Notes: generated by a model not told the origin, from the sequence alone. 64,000 nucleotides of DNA from Paraburkholderia sartisoli (GCF_900107685.1 NZ_FNRQ01000003.1:372001-436000), one strand, 5' to 3'; numbered from the stretch's first letter, positions 36,632-45,415 are shown. Program-made: numbers and translations.

Positions 36632-37834
36632 ATGGAAAGCTTGAAAACCGGCACCGACACGCTGTTCCTGCTGATCGGTGCCGCCATGGTGCTCGCGATG
36701 CATGCGGGCTTTGCGTTTCTCGAACTTGGCACGGTACGAAAAAAGAATCAGGTCAACGCGCTCGTGAAAATCCTCGTCGACTTTTCGGTGTCGACGATCG
36801 CGTATTTCTTCATCGGCTACACGATTGCGTACGGGGTGCAGTTCTTCGATCCGGCCGATATTCTCGCGGCCCACAACGGCTATGCGCTCGTGCGCTTCTT
36901 CTTCCTGCTGACGTTCGCGGCCGCCATTCCGGCGATCGTTTCCGGTGGCATCGCCGAACGCTCGAAATTCAACCCGCAGCTCTTCGCGACGTTCGTGCTG
37001 GTCGGGTTCGTCTACCCGTTTTTCGAGGGCATCGTGTGGAACGGGCGCTTTGGAATCCAGCACTGGATCGCCGCGACGTTCGGCGCGCCGTTCCACGATT
37101 TCGCGGGCTCGGTGGTGGTGCATGCGTTCGGCGGCTGGGTCGCCCTGCCCGCCGTGCTGCTGCTCGGCGCGCGCCACGGACGCTATCACCGTGACGGCCG
37201 CATCGCCGCGCATCCGCCGTCGAATATCCCGTTTCTCGCGCTCGGCGCGTGGGTGCTGGCGGTCGGCTGGTTTGGCTTTAACGTGATGAGCGCGCAGACC
37301 ATCGACAAGATCAGCGGCCTTGTCGCCGTCAATTCATTGATGGCGATGGCCGGCGGCACGCTGACAGCCTGGCTTGCCGGCCGCAACGATCCGGGCTTCA
37401 CGTATAACGGCCCGCTCGCCGGGCTCGTCGCGGTATGTGCCGGGTCCGACGTGATGCACCCGCTCGGTGCGCTGGTGACGGGTGGCATCGCCGGCGCGCT
37501 CTTCGTCTATATGTTCACGTGCGTGCAGAACCGCTGGAAGATCGACGACGTGCTCGGCGTGTGGCCGCTGCACGGCCTGTGCGGTGCGTGGGGCGGCATC
37601 GCGGCGGGAATTTTCGGGCTGCACGCGCTCGGCGGACTTGGCGGCGTGTCGTTCGGCGCGCAGATTGTCGGCACACTGGGCGGCATCGTGGTGGCTTCGC
37701 TTGGCGGCACGCTCGTCTACGGCGCGATTCGCCTGACCGTCGGGCTGCGCCTCGATCAGGAAGAAGAGTTCAACGGCGCCGACCTGTCCATCCACCGGAT
37801 CACGTCGACGCCAGAACGCGAGACCGCCGGCTGA
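36632..37834 (+). CDS. amt: Ammonium transporter (Amt/Mep/Rh family)
   Basis: Amt trimers conduct NH4+/NH3 across the inner membrane. The 400-residue protein has about eleven membrane helices and the twin pore histidines, in DFAGSVVVHAFGGW (near residue 163) and PLHGLCGAWGGI (near residue 313). IPAIVSGGIAERSK and the GSDVMHPLGALVTGG loop are also conserved. It ends in a short cytoplasmic tail. No glnK (P-II) gene adjoins; instead a P-II-like DUF190 gene lies tail to tail 34 bases away, but that gene's usual partner is crcB. A sigma-54 promoter and NtrC-like site predict induction by nitrogen limitation. Confidence 0.93.
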   Translation: MESLKTGTDTLFLLIGAAMVLAMHAGFAFLELGTVRKKNQVNALVKILVDFSVSTIAYFFIGYTIAYGVQFFDPADILAAHNGYALVRFFFLLTFAAAIPAIVSGGIAERSKFNPQLFATFVLVGFVYPFFEGIVWNGRFGIQHWIAATFGAPFHDFAGSVVVHAFGGWVALPAVLLLGARHGRYHRDGRIAAHPPSNIPFLALGAWVLAVGWFGFNVMSAQTIDKISGLVAVNSLMAMAGGTLTAWLAGRNDPGFTYNGPLAGLVAVCAGSDVMHPLGALVTGGIAGALFVYMFTCVQNRWKIDDVLGVWPLHGLCGAWGGIAAGIFGLHALGGLGGVSFGAQIVGTLGGIVVASLGGTLVYGAIRLTVGLRLDQEEEFNGADLSIHRITSTPERETAG

Positions 37835-37868
37835 GCGCGGCCCGTCTGCCGGATCGGGTGAATCAGGT

Positions 37869-38249
37869 TCAATGCGCCGGACGATGCACGCGATGAAACA
37901 GCGAAGACAGTTTGATCCGGCGCGGCGCCGGCTGGTCGCCACCCAGCAGGCCGAACTCGATCGGGCAGCTTGTGTAGAACACATGTACGTTTTCGCGGCG
38001 GATTGCGTCGAGCATGAGTTCCGCCTCGATTTCCGTGACCGCGAACATGACCTGCATCGGCTGGTCGGTCAGCTCGAAAAAACGCGCGGCGTGGTGTATG
38101 CCCGCGTGGCTGACGCCCTCGGCCGCCGCGATGACGGTCGCGCCCTGAATGCCGGTCTGCTTCGCCTTCGCCAGCAGCCAGTCGATCACGGATTGCCGGC
38201 CGTGCCGCCGGTTCTGCTCGGTGTAAAACGTGAGTTGGTAGCCCTTCAT
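37869..38249 (-). CDS. DUF190 P-II-like protein
   Basis: The 126-residue product has the DUF190 fold: MKGYQLTFYTEQNRRH, IDWLLAKAKQTGIQGATVIAA, ADEGVSHAG-like EGVSHAGIHHAARFF and QPMQVMFAVTEIEAELML. DUF190 proteins are trimeric P-II-like proteins often encoded beside crcB. Here the gene is divergent from crcB with its riboswitch between them. GGAGA before the ATG fixes the start; an open frame continues to 38333. Its role in fluoride tolerance or in regulation is inferred from neighbourhood only. Confidence 0.88.
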   Translation of the reverse strand: MKGYQLTFYTEQNRRHGRQSVIDWLLAKAKQTGIQGATVIAAAEGVSHAGIHHAARFFELTDQPMQVMFAVTEIEAELMLDAIRRENVHVFYTSCPIEFGLLGGDQPAPRRIKLSSLFHRVHRPAH

Positions 38250-38406
38250 GAACGGTCTCCAGCGACGGGCGATGTTCCGGCGGCGTGCCCGCTGGCGAGA
38301 CGAAAATCGCGTCGGCGGAAACCGTTGTTTCATTCTAGTTCAGGTCGTCCGCGTGGTCGCGACGATCCGTGTGAAGGCTGGGCGCCCCGGTGATAGACTG
38401 CGGGCC

Positions 38407-38470
38407 GGAGATGGCATTCTCCGTTGTCCCTAAACCGCCCTTGTGGCTGATGATGCCTGCCTTCGTCCGG
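38407..38470 (+). ncRNA. Fluoride riboswitch (crcB motif)
   Basis: The aptamer core is visible directly: a GGAG...CTCC hairpin with the conserved GATGGCATTC loop (38407-38422), the AAACCGCC segment (38432-38439) and the conserved GCTGATGATGCCT (38446-38458). These are the signature blocks of the crcB/fluoride aptamer in the expected order. It lies 85 bases before crcB. Further down, GCGGGCAG and CTGCCCGC (about 38487-38510) can form a hairpin that may be part of the expression platform. Confidence 0.9.
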
Positions 38471-38542
38471 GAAACCGGCGGGCAGTGCCATGTCTGCCCG
38501 CACACGACCCGGTTTATCGACCTGCCTGGATCTCTAACAACA

Positions 38543-38923
38543 ATGTATCTGTCCATTCTTGCCGTCGGCATCGGCGGCGCACTCGGTTCACTGCTTCGCT
38601 GGGTTCTCGGTCTGCGGCTCAATGCCGTGCTGCCTGTGCTGCCGCTCGGCACACTCGCGTCGAACATCATCGCGGGGTACGTGATTGGCGTGGCCGTTGC
38701 GGTATTCGCGCGATACCCGGGTATCGCGCCCGAATGGCGGCTCTTCGTGATCACCGGCCTGATGGGCGGACTGTCGACGTTCTCGACGTTTTCCGCCGAA
38801 GTCGTCGGCCATCTGCAGCAGGGCCGGCCCGGCTGGGCCATCGCTGAAATAGCGATTCACGTCGGCAGTTCGCTTGTCATGACGCTGTTCGGCATCGGCA
38901 CCGTCGCGCTGCTCACGCGGTGA
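38543..38923 (+). CDS. crcB: Fluoride channel CrcB/Fluc
   Basis: CrcB is a dual-topology dimeric channel that exports fluoride across the inner membrane. The 126-residue product has four helices with the family motifs [33 protein letters not shown], the [17 protein letters not shown] segment with the phenylalanine-box region, and a C-terminal helix. The frame is open from 38390 through the riboswitch, so the start is the ATG at 38543. Control is by the fluoride aptamer upstream. Confidence 0.95.
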   Translation: MYLSILAVGIGGALGSLLRWVLGLRLNAVLPVLPLGTLASNIIAGYVIGVAVAVFARYPGIAPEWRLFVITGLMGGLSTFSTFSAEVVGHLQQGRPGWAIAEIAIHVGSSLVMTLFGIGTVALLTR

Positions 38924-38995
38924 GTTCGGGTATCGATCCAACGCCCTTCTAGCCGGACTATCCGGACGCGCTGGCTTCGGGCTGGAGCGTTCGCG

Positions 38996-39370
38996 CTAGA
39001 ACGGCCCGCGGCTTTTCAGCTGATCGTACTCGCGTTTCAGCGTGTCGATGCGCTTCGTGTATGAAGCTCGCAGACAGCGCCGGTCACCACGGCACGCGGC
39101 GCGCTCGTGCAGCCATGCGCGCTGCTCGTCCTGCATGTCGCCGCGTGTGCCCATGGCGACGAGGCCCGTCAACGTGTCGTAACGCACCGCCATTTCCACA
39201 TCCATCTCGCTTAACTGCCGCGACGCGCAGATCGCGCGTTCGTCGGGCTGCTTCGCCTGCCCGCAGTCGAAACTCGCTGCCCACGCCGCCTGCGTCGACA
39301 GCGCAGCGAAAAGCGTCGCGAACGCATAACGGACCAGGCGACGATTCAGTGTTGATGAGCGATGAGGCAT
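38996..39370 (-). CDS. Exported LprI/DUF1311-like protein
   Basis: The 124-residue product has a signal peptide (AFATLFAALSTQAAWAA) and a mature part with the lysozyme-inhibitor LprI-like pattern: SFDCGQAKQPDERAICASRQLSEMD, then TLTGLVAMGTRGDMQDEQRAWLHERAACRGDRRCLRASY split by conserved cysteines, and YTKRIDTLKREYDQL. The even set of cysteines suggests disulfides in the periplasm. LprI proteins inhibit lysozyme; this member's activity is unproven. Confidence 0.82.
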   Translation of the reverse strand: MPHRSSTLNRRLVRYAFATLFAALSTQAAWAASFDCGQAKQPDERAICASRQLSEMDVEMAVRYDTLTGLVAMGTRGDMQDEQRAWLHERAACRGDRRCLRASYTKRIDTLKREYDQLKSRGPF

Positions 39371-39599
39371 TGAACGACCATCCGGATCGGAAGTGGGAAG
39401 CCCGTAGTGTAAGGCTTCGCTCCTTGCCCTTCGTGTGCGGGTGGTGCAGCCGCGGATCGAGCCGCCTCCTGTTTGATGCGCGTCACGTCGTGTGGTCGAC
39501 GGCCCCGGTGATCTGCATCACCGGATACGCCGCTGCGACGCAGGCACGGCAGCCATTGTTCGCTTTTCACGAGCAGTGTTTTCGACCTTACGGCCTGTA

Positions 39600-39757
39600 T
39601 CCTCGCCGCGATGCACTGTAACCTTCAATACACGGGTTATCGAACGGCTGGCCTCCTCCTGGGCCGGCCATTTTTGCGAACGAAGGGCAACGCCTCCATA
39701 CCCCTGTCTGTCCTTTTGCTGTCGCAGGCACGGCTTGATGCCGTGCCTTCTTTTTTT
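39600..39757 (+). ncRNA. Candidate small RNA with anti-Shine-Dalgarno loop
   Basis: This 480-base gene-free stretch contains a plus-strand terminator with nothing coding before it on that strand. Within it GGCTGGCC (39646-39653) and GGCCGGCC (39662-39669) form a stem, using one G-U pair, whose loop reads TCCTCCTG, complementary to a ribosome-binding site. It is followed by ATTTTTG. A second CCTCC stands near 39692. The strong terminator at 39726-39757 would end the RNA. No convincing promoter was found, so the 5' end is a guess. Confidence 0.4.
39726..39757 (+). terminator. Orphan rho-independent terminator
   Basis: AGGCACGGC (39726-39734), a five-base loop, GCCGTGCCT (39740-39748) and TCTTTTTTT. 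It works on the plus strand only. The genes on either side are both on the minus strand, so the transcript it ends is not annotated. Confidence 0.8.
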
Positions 39758-39850
39758 CGCGGATGCGTTCGCACCGTTCTGGTGTTGAACGTTTCACCTG
39801 CATGCATGTGTGCGACAACGACCCGGACATAAGCTGCGAAAACCGGCGTC

Positions 39851-40612
39851 TCAGGAACGCCCGCGACGACGCAACAATGCAAGATCGTCTCCAACGGGCA
39901 CCCCGGCGAACGTCAGGAGCACGGCGGCCAGCGGTACCGTCGCGACAAAGCCGAACTGCTTGAACCCGAACGCGCCGGCAATCCCTCCGGCCAGAAACAT
40001 GCCGAGCAGGGAAGCCAGCAGCGTGAGCTTGCGGCGGTCGGCGCGCACATAGTGCGGGGCGCCGGGCGGCATGCCGCGATTCCAGTAGAGACCCTTGCCC
40101 AGCTCGATTCCGATATCGGTCACGAGGCCCGTCATGTGCGTGGTCCGGATTTCGGCCTTCGAGATCTTCGTGATCATCGCGTTCTGAAGACCCATCACAA
40201 AACACAGCAGCGCGACGGTCGTCGGTATGTAAAAGACACGGTGAGCTTCAAGGTTCGCGCCCAGCAAGCCAAAGCAGAGCAACAGGATGGCCTCGAGCAG
40301 CAGCGGCGTCGCGTAGATGCTCCTCGCGCGACGCTGGCGTCCCCAGTTGATCACCACGGCGGACGTCGCGGCGCCCGCCAGAAAAGCGGCAACGGACCCT
40401 GCCGCGGAAAGGACGAATGCCACCTGCCCGAGAATCAGGTTGTCCGCCAGCGAAGAAACGATCCCCGACATATGAGACGTGTACTGACCGACGGCCAGAA
40501 AGCCGCCGGCATTCGCGGCGCCGGCGACGAACGCGAGCGCGCAGCCCAGCCGCCGGTTTGAGTGGTCGGTGCGCGCGGGCGAAGTGAACGTCCGGAGATA
40601 GTTGATTGGCAT
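39851..40612 (-). CDS. YoaK/DUF1275-family membrane protein
   Basis: The 253-residue protein has six or seven membrane segments and the DUF1275 signature: ALAFVAGAANAGGFLAVGQYTSHMSGIVSS near residue 20-50 and LCFVMGLQNAMITKISKAEIRTTHMTGLVTDIGIELG near 130-165. The family is widespread, its substrate unknown. The frame is open to 40654, but MPINYLRTF at 40612 is the likelier start. It stands alone between a candidate sRNA and a gene-free region. Confidence 0.87.
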   Translation of the reverse strand: MPINYLRTFTSPARTDHSNRRLGCALAFVAGAANAGGFLAVGQYTSHMSGIVSSLADNLILGQVAFVLSAAGSVAAFLAGAATSAVVINWGRQRRARSIYATPLLLEAILLLCFGLLGANLEAHRVFYIPTTVALLCFVMGLQNAMITKISKAEIRTTHMTGLVTDIGIELGKGLYWNRGMPPGAPHYVRADRRKLTLLASLLGMFLAGGIAGAFGFKQFGFVATVPLAAVLLTFAGVPVGDDLALLRRRGRS

Positions 40613-41100
40613 GAGGATGAGCTGTTCCTGAAGCGAAGTCCGCGCGGCGCCCACAATGCCGGCGCGGCGGCTGAATGATCTGCCAGTCTATCAGTCGCCT
40701 GTGCGGCGACGTTTGACATTGCCGGACACGTCTCGTGCGTCGGCCGACCATGCGGTTTGTTCACGAAACATCGCGACGCATATGAGGCCAGCCGGACGAC
40801 GCTTCGACTCCCTTCAGTCTCACCCATAAGCGGCGCAAACAGACACTTGCGCCCCACTGCGTCCGAGGAACGCGGACAAATGACCCGAACCCGGCCAGAG
40901 CAGATGCGCTGCTGCATCCTGACGTAGACGCGATCGCCCTGCAGACGGCAGAACTCGCGAGCATCGTCTAAGCGCGGGGCGGCGAGAAGCACTCCGGGAA
41001 ACAGCCGGAATCCGTCTGACCAGGTCTCGCCACTGACGGGTTGAAGTCGGCGTGACCCGTTGTCCCCGGTCTCGCCGTACTCCGTGCTGGCTACGACCGC
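40613..41100. other. Gene-free stretch
   Basis: The 488 bases between the YoaK-type gene and the BON gene show only shadow frames. No repeat, terminator or convincing promoter was seen. The part nearest 40612 presumably holds the YoaK promoter. Confidence 0.5.
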
Positions 41101-41487
41101 TTACATGCCGCCTAACGGCTTCTTCACCGTCAGCTTGCTGGTCACGGACGTCACTCCGGAAACGCCTCTCGTGATCGTCTCGGCCTTGCCGATCTGGGCG
41201 ACGTCCGTGACCGTGCCATTCAGTATCACCGCGCCGTCTTTCGTGATGACACTGATGTCTCCGGCGCTGATTTCCTTGTCTTTCCCGATGGCGGCATAAA
41301 CCCTGCGGCGCAGGGCACGATCCGCTTTCCTGCCCACGGGAGCCGTGGCGCCCGATGCCGCGGTCCCGGACGCACCTTGCGCACTGGCGGATGCACTGGC
41401 TGCTCCAGCGGTCTGGGACCACGCAGTTGTGGACGCCGTAACGAACCATGCGATGACCGCCAGCTCGAGTGCCTTGCTTGTTCTCAT
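41101..41487 (-). CDS. Periplasmic BON-domain protein
   Basis: The 128-residue product has a signal peptide (LAVIAWFVTASTTAWSQ), an alanine/serine-rich linker, and one BON domain (about residues 55-125): DRALRRRVYAAIGKDKEI, VITKDGAVILNGTVTD, KAETITRGVSGVTSVTSKLTV. BON domains bind phospholipid or other envelope components, as in OsmY. It lies 30 bases after the porin gene on the same strand and may be the last gene of that operon. Confidence 0.88.
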   Translation of the reverse strand: MRTSKALELAVIAWFVTASTTAWSQTAGAASASASAQGASGTAASGATAPVGRKADRALRRRVYAAIGKDKEISAGDISVITKDGAVILNGTVTDVAQIGKAETITRGVSGVTSVTSKLTVKKPLGGM

Positions 41488-41517
41488 GGATTGCTCCGGT
41501 TCATGAAGGTGGCGGAA

Positions 41518-42663
41518 TCAAAAGTTATGGCGAATACCGACCATGGCCGCAGTGGTGGAGACACCGGGCGCAACCGGTGTGCCGTAGACGATCGTCTGGT
41601 TCATGGTTCCCTTGTTGTCGACATACCCGACCTGCACATATGCCCTGGTCGCCTTCGACAGGTTGTATTCCCCGCCCACGGCGATTTCGCTCGAGTGATT
41701 CGCCGAATGGTTGCGGTCCCTCAGGTAGTAGTAGCCGGACGTGACCTTGAAGAACGGATTGAACTGATAGCCGAGGCCGCCCGACACCATTTCGAAGTCG
41801 ACGCTGTTGCTCTTCGCCGGGTTCTTGCCGACGCTGTACGAGGCGGATAACGAGAATCCGCTGATCGTGTACATCGCGCCGAAATAATAGAAGCGGTTAT
41901 TGGCGAGACCTGTCGCCGGTACGGCAGAACCCGTGGGATAGCTGGCCGGGTATGGATTGGTGTCGTGCCCGTTGTAGTACAAGGCAGCCAGATTCAGGCC
42001 ATAGTTCGAATACCTGAACACGGCCGACTCGCGCGTGCCGCCCTGGAGCTGCCCCGGAACGCCGCCCGGCGCGAACTCGAGCGAAACGGACGCACCGTGG
42101 AATTTCGGCGACGTATAAACCAGCGCGTTGCTGTCATAGAGGGCGCCGATCGGTGCATTCGTGCTGGTGCCGGGCCAGCCGGCCGCCTGGTTGAGACCGA
42201 GCCACGCGGTCAGGATACTGCCGAAATACTGCGCCCCGCGTGCGTCGGTTTCCGCCATCGCGTAGATCATCGGGACGATCTGCCGGCCGGCGTCGATCGT
42301 GCCGAACGGCCCGGATATGCCGATACTCGTATACTGGTTGAAGAGCGCGGTCGCGCCCGGCGTGTCGGACAAACCCGGCTTGCCGTTCGTGGACGTGAAC
42401 GAGCCTTGCAGCCTGAAGTTGATCTTGTAGCCGCCACCGATGTCCTCGCTACCCTTCAGGCCCCACAAGCTGGAGAAGATGCCACCGTCCTTGACTTGCC
42501 AGGTGTGGCCCAGATTGCGCGCATTCGGCGCGAACGACGCCGCCGCGGTGCTTTGATACAGCAGGCCACTGTCGAGCACGCCATAGAGCGTGACCGATGA
42601 TTGCCCGTAGGCTGCCGGGGCGAAAGCTATCAGTAGTGCCAGGCTACCTGATTTGAATCCCAT
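41518..42663 (-). CDS. Outer-membrane porin (Gram-negative general porin, Omp32-like)
   Basis: The 381-residue protein has a signal peptide (ALLIAFAPAAYGQ), then the start QSSVTLYGVLDSGLLY typical of beta-proteobacterial trimeric porins. Alternating beta strands follow, with the FGTIDAGRQ strand and the terminal phenylalanine motif MVGIRHNF. It would admit small, often anionic, solutes. It is downstream in the leftward run that starts at the beta-keto acid cleavage gene, so it may serve uptake of that pathway's substrate. Confidence 0.93.
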   Translation of the reverse strand: MGFKSGSLALLIAFAPAAYGQSSVTLYGVLDSGLLYQSTAAASFAPNARNLGHTWQVKDGGIFSSLWGLKGSEDIGGGYKINFRLQGSFTSTNGKPGLSDTPGATALFNQYTSIGISGPFGTIDAGRQIVPMIYAMAETDARGAQYFGSILTAWLGLNQAAGWPGTSTNAPIGALYDSNALVYTSPKFHGASVSLEFAPGGVPGQLQGGTRESAVFRYSNYGLNLAALYYNGHDTNPYPASYPTGSAVPATGLANNRFYYFGAMYTISGFSLSASYSVGKNPAKSNSVDFEMVSGGLGYQFNPFFKVTSGYYYLRDRNHSANHSSEIAVGGEYNLSKATRAYVQVGYVDNKGTMNQTIVYGTPVAPGVSTTAAMVGIRHNF

Positions 42664-42756
42664 TGCGTCTCCTCCTGGTTTTTGGGGCGCCGGGTGGACC
42701 CGGCCGTTTTATCGCTTGTTGTTCGAATGAAACCGTGTCGCTACAAGGTCGGTGTC

Positions 42757-44385
42757 TCAGGCCGACAGGTAGTAACCGGCGAACTGATCCCGCAACCGGT
42801 TCTTGAGCACCTTGCCCGTCGCACCGACCGGAACCGAGTCGACGAACACCACGGCATCGGGCTTCCACCACTTCGCAACCCGCCCGTCAAGGAACGTGAG
42901 CAGTTCGTCCGTAGAGAGCAAGCTGCCGGGCTTCTTCACGATCAGTAGCAGCGGCCGTTCGTCCCACTTCGGATGCCGCGCGGCGATGCAAACCGCCGTC
43001 GTGACTTCCGGGTGCAGGTACGCGACGTTTTCGATGTCGGTCGAACTGATCCACTCGCCACCAGACTTGATGACGTCCTTGCTGCGATCCGTAATCTGCA
43101 TGAACCCGTCGGGATCGATCCTTGCCACGTCGCCGGTGGGGAACCAGCCGTCGCGCAGCGGCGATGTGGCGTCACTGCCGAAATACTCCCGCGTGACCCA
43201 ATGACCGCGCACCAGCAGATCGCCAGTCGCGGTGCCATCCCACGGCAACTCCCTGCCGTCAGGGTCGACGATTTTCATGTCGATGCCAAACACCGGGCGT
43301 CCCTGCTTCGCCTGAAGCGCGTGGCGCTTCCCGACAGGCAGAGACACCTGATGCGCCTTGAAACTGCAGACCGTTCCGACCGGGCTCAATTCCGTCATGC
43401 CCCATGCGTGCAGCACATCGACTCGATGGCGCTCCTGGAACGCCGCCGTCATCGCCGTCGGACAGGGAGCGCCGCCGACAATCGTGCGCCTCATCCACGA
43501 GAAAGAACCCTTGATCGCGTCGACGTGCGCAAGCAGTCCCTGCCAGACAGTCGGCACGCCGGCAGACAGCGTGACCCGTTCATCCTCGATCAGTTCATGG
43601 AGCGACTTGCCGTCCAGCGCCGGCCCCGGAAACACCAGCTTCGCACCGACCATGCAGGCGATATACGGCAGTCCCCATGCGTTCACATGGAACATCGGCA
43701 CGACCGGGAGGATCACGTCGCGCGCCGAACAGTTCAGCGCGTCCGGTAGCGCCGCCGCGTAGGTGTGCAGGACGGTCGAGCGGTGGCTGTATAGCACCCC
43801 TTTCGGATTGCCTGTCGTACCAGACGTGTAGCACAGCGACGAAGCGCTGTTTTCGTCCAGCAACGGCCAGTCGAAAATGTCGCCGTGACCGTCGACGAGA
43901 TCCTCGTAGCAAAGCAGCGTCGCCGGCAGGGCATGGTCTCGTGGCATGTTCGCGCGACCGGTCATCGCGACGAAAACCTTCGGGCTCCTGACCCGCGGCG
44001 CGACGTTCTCGATCAACGGCAGAAACGTCAGGTCAAAGAACACGACGCGATCTTCCGCATGCTCGATGATGTACGCGAGCTGGTCGACGTGGAACCGGGG
44101 GTTGAGCGTATGCAACACGGACCCGGCCCCCGACACGGCGAAGTACAGCTCCATGTGCCGGTAGCCGTTCCACGCCAGCGTCCCTACCCGCTCGCCCGGC
44201 TTGATGCCGAGGCCTGCCAGGGCGTTTGCCATGCGGCGCGCGCGTTGCGCGAGGTCCCGGTACCGATACCGGTGAATGTCGCCCTCGATCCGTCGCGACA
44301 CGATTTCCTGTTCGCCGTGATGGCGTTCAGCGTGCATCAGCAGCGAAGCGACCCGTAGCGGTTGCTGCATCATCAAACCTTGCAT
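42757..44385 (-). CDS. Acyl-CoA ligase (AMP-forming, fatty-acyl-CoA synthetase type)
   Basis: The enzyme activates a carboxylic acid to its CoA thioester with ATP. In 542 residues are the P-loop LCYTSGTTGNPKGVLYSHRS near 185-205, the ALPVVPMFHVNAWGLPY-like segment, the GWFPTGDVARIDPDGF hinge near 400-420, and the catalytic lysine motif VPVGATGKVLKNRLRDQF near the C terminus. It resembles medium/long-chain AMP-ligases. The start is chosen at 44385 because GGAGAAAAAGG precedes it. It sits in the leftward catabolic run, after the Rieske ferredoxin gene. Confidence 0.92.
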   Translation of the reverse strand: MQGLMMQQPLRVASLLMHAERHHGEQEIVSRRIEGDIHRYRYRDLAQRARRMANALAGLGIKPGERVGTLAWNGYRHMELYFAVSGAGSVLHTLNPRFHVDQLAYIIEHAEDRVVFFDLTFLPLIENVAPRVRSPKVFVAMTGRANMPRDHALPATLLCYEDLVDGHGDIFDWPLLDENSASSLCYTSGTTGNPKGVLYSHRSTVLHTYAAALPDALNCSARDVILPVVPMFHVNAWGLPYIACMVGAKLVFPGPALDGKSLHELIEDERVTLSAGVPTVWQGLLAHVDAIKGSFSWMRRTIVGGAPCPTAMTAAFQERHRVDVLHAWGMTELSPVGTVCSFKAHQVSLPVGKRHALQAKQGRPVFGIDMKIVDPDGRELPWDGTATGDLLVRGHWVTREYFGSDATSPLRDGWFPTGDVARIDPDGFMQITDRSKDVIKSGGEWISSTDIENVAYLHPEVTTAVCIAARHPKWDERPLLLIVKKPGSLLSTDELLTFLDGRVAKWWKPDAVVFVDSVPVGATGKVLKNRLRDQFAGYYLSA

Positions 44386-44427
44386 CCTTTTTCTCCTCAA
44401 TGACTGCATGTTCCCGCGCGGCCTGGA

Positions 44428-44784
44428 TCAGGGTGACGCATCGGACACCGGCGCATGCCCGGGACTTGCGGCAGGGTCTTCAAGACGCACGACCAGCTTG
44501 CCGTCGACGGCCTGAACCGGGAAAGTGGTCAGGCTCAACCCGCCTGCGCCCGACACGCAGCCGGTGCGCAGGTCGAAGCGCAGGCCGTGCGCCGGACAGC
44601 GCAGCACGCACCCCTCGAGCTGACCGCTTGCGACCGAGGCCCCGTTGTGCGGACACGCGTTGTCGATTGCGTGGATCGTGCCGGCGATGTTGAACAGGAC
44701 GATGCTGCGGCCATCGATGAAGACCAGCTTCCGCTGGCCTGGCGCGAGTTCATCGACCGGGCCAACCGGTATCCGACGTGACAT
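44428..44784 (-). CDS. Rieske [2Fe-2S] ferredoxin
   Basis: The 118-residue protein is a stand-alone Rieske domain with both ligand pairs, Cys/His in NACPHNGAS and Cys/His in LRCPAHGLRF. It would carry one electron in the cytoplasm, normally to an aromatic-ring or N-demethylating oxygenase. No Rieske oxygenase gene is in the window, so its partner is unclear; TauD-type enzymes do not need a ferredoxin. AAAGGAGCAGGAA before the ATG fixes the start, although the frame is open to 44862. Confidence 0.92.
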   Translation of the reverse strand: MSRRIPVGPVDELAPGQRKLVFIDGRSIVLFNIAGTIHAIDNACPHNGASVASGQLEGCVLRCPAHGLRFDLRTGCVSGAGGLSLTTFPVQAVDGKLVVRLEDPAASPGHAPVSDASP

Positions 44785-44854
44785 TTCCTGCTCCTTTAGA
44801 TTCGGACTGCTAACACCATGTCGCAAATAATCGAGTCGAAGAGAATGGATCTGA

Positions 44855-45415
44855 TCATTCAAGTTCGTGGATCAGCGTCTCCGCCATCGGCCACTCACCG
44901 AATCCTGCCGCTGGATTCAGGTGGCCCACTTTGCCGAGGTCGACGAGGCGACTGCCCCAGTTTTTTGCCATCGCCGCGACACGCTCGAACTGCGCGAGCG
45001 GATCGTTGCGGCTCGCACCGACGATGGCTGGAAACGGCAACGGCTTTCGCGGGATCGGCAGCCAACCGTTCTGGGCGAGCGCATCGAAGGCCGGATAGCC
45101 TGCCGGCAGCGGCGTCTCGAGGTCGGCCGGAGCGGCGAGCAGTGCACCGTGAATCTTGCGGCTGTGGTGCTGGGCCCAATGCACTGTGATCATCACGCCC
45201 GCGCTATGCGCGACCAGGATCACCGGGCCATCGATTTTCGCAAGGGCAGCATCGAGCGCCGCGACGCGTGCCGCGCAGCTGAGTTTGTCATGCTCGAGCG
45301 GCGGCACCGAGGCTGCCTTGGGTAACTTCCGCTCCAGCAGGGTTTGCCAGTGCTCCGCGACGTGATCGCGCAAGCCGGGCACCATCAGAATGGTCGGTGT
45401 CGTATCCAGAGTCAT
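44855..45415 (-). CDS. RBBP9/YdeN-family alpha/beta serine hydrolase
   Basis: The 186-residue product has the compact RBBP9-like fold: ILMVPGLRDHVAEHWQTLLE, the nucleophile elbow VILVAHSAGVMITVHW (Ser near residue 77), ASRNDPLAQFERV with the likely acid, and the C-terminal His in LGKVGHLNPAAGFGEWP. It could cleave an ester or thioester intermediate. The long open frame upstream (to 46051) is a shadow of the dioxygenase gene; the start at 45415 gives the conserved N terminus. Confidence 0.9.
   Translation of the reverse strand: MTLDTTPTILMVPGLRDHVAEHWQTLLERKLPKAASVPPLEHDKLSCAARVAALDAALAKIDGPVILVAHSAGVMITVHWAQHHSRKIHGALLAAPADLETPLPAGYPAFDALAQNGWLPIPRKPLPFPAIVGASRNDPLAQFERVAAMAKNWGSRLVDLGKVGHLNPAAGFGEWPMAETLIHELE

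Noticed and set aside
39821..39850. A terminator for the YoaK-type gene formed by the hairpin at 39726-39757
   Set aside because: On the minus strand the hairpin lacks a following U tract, so it cannot serve the leftward gene.
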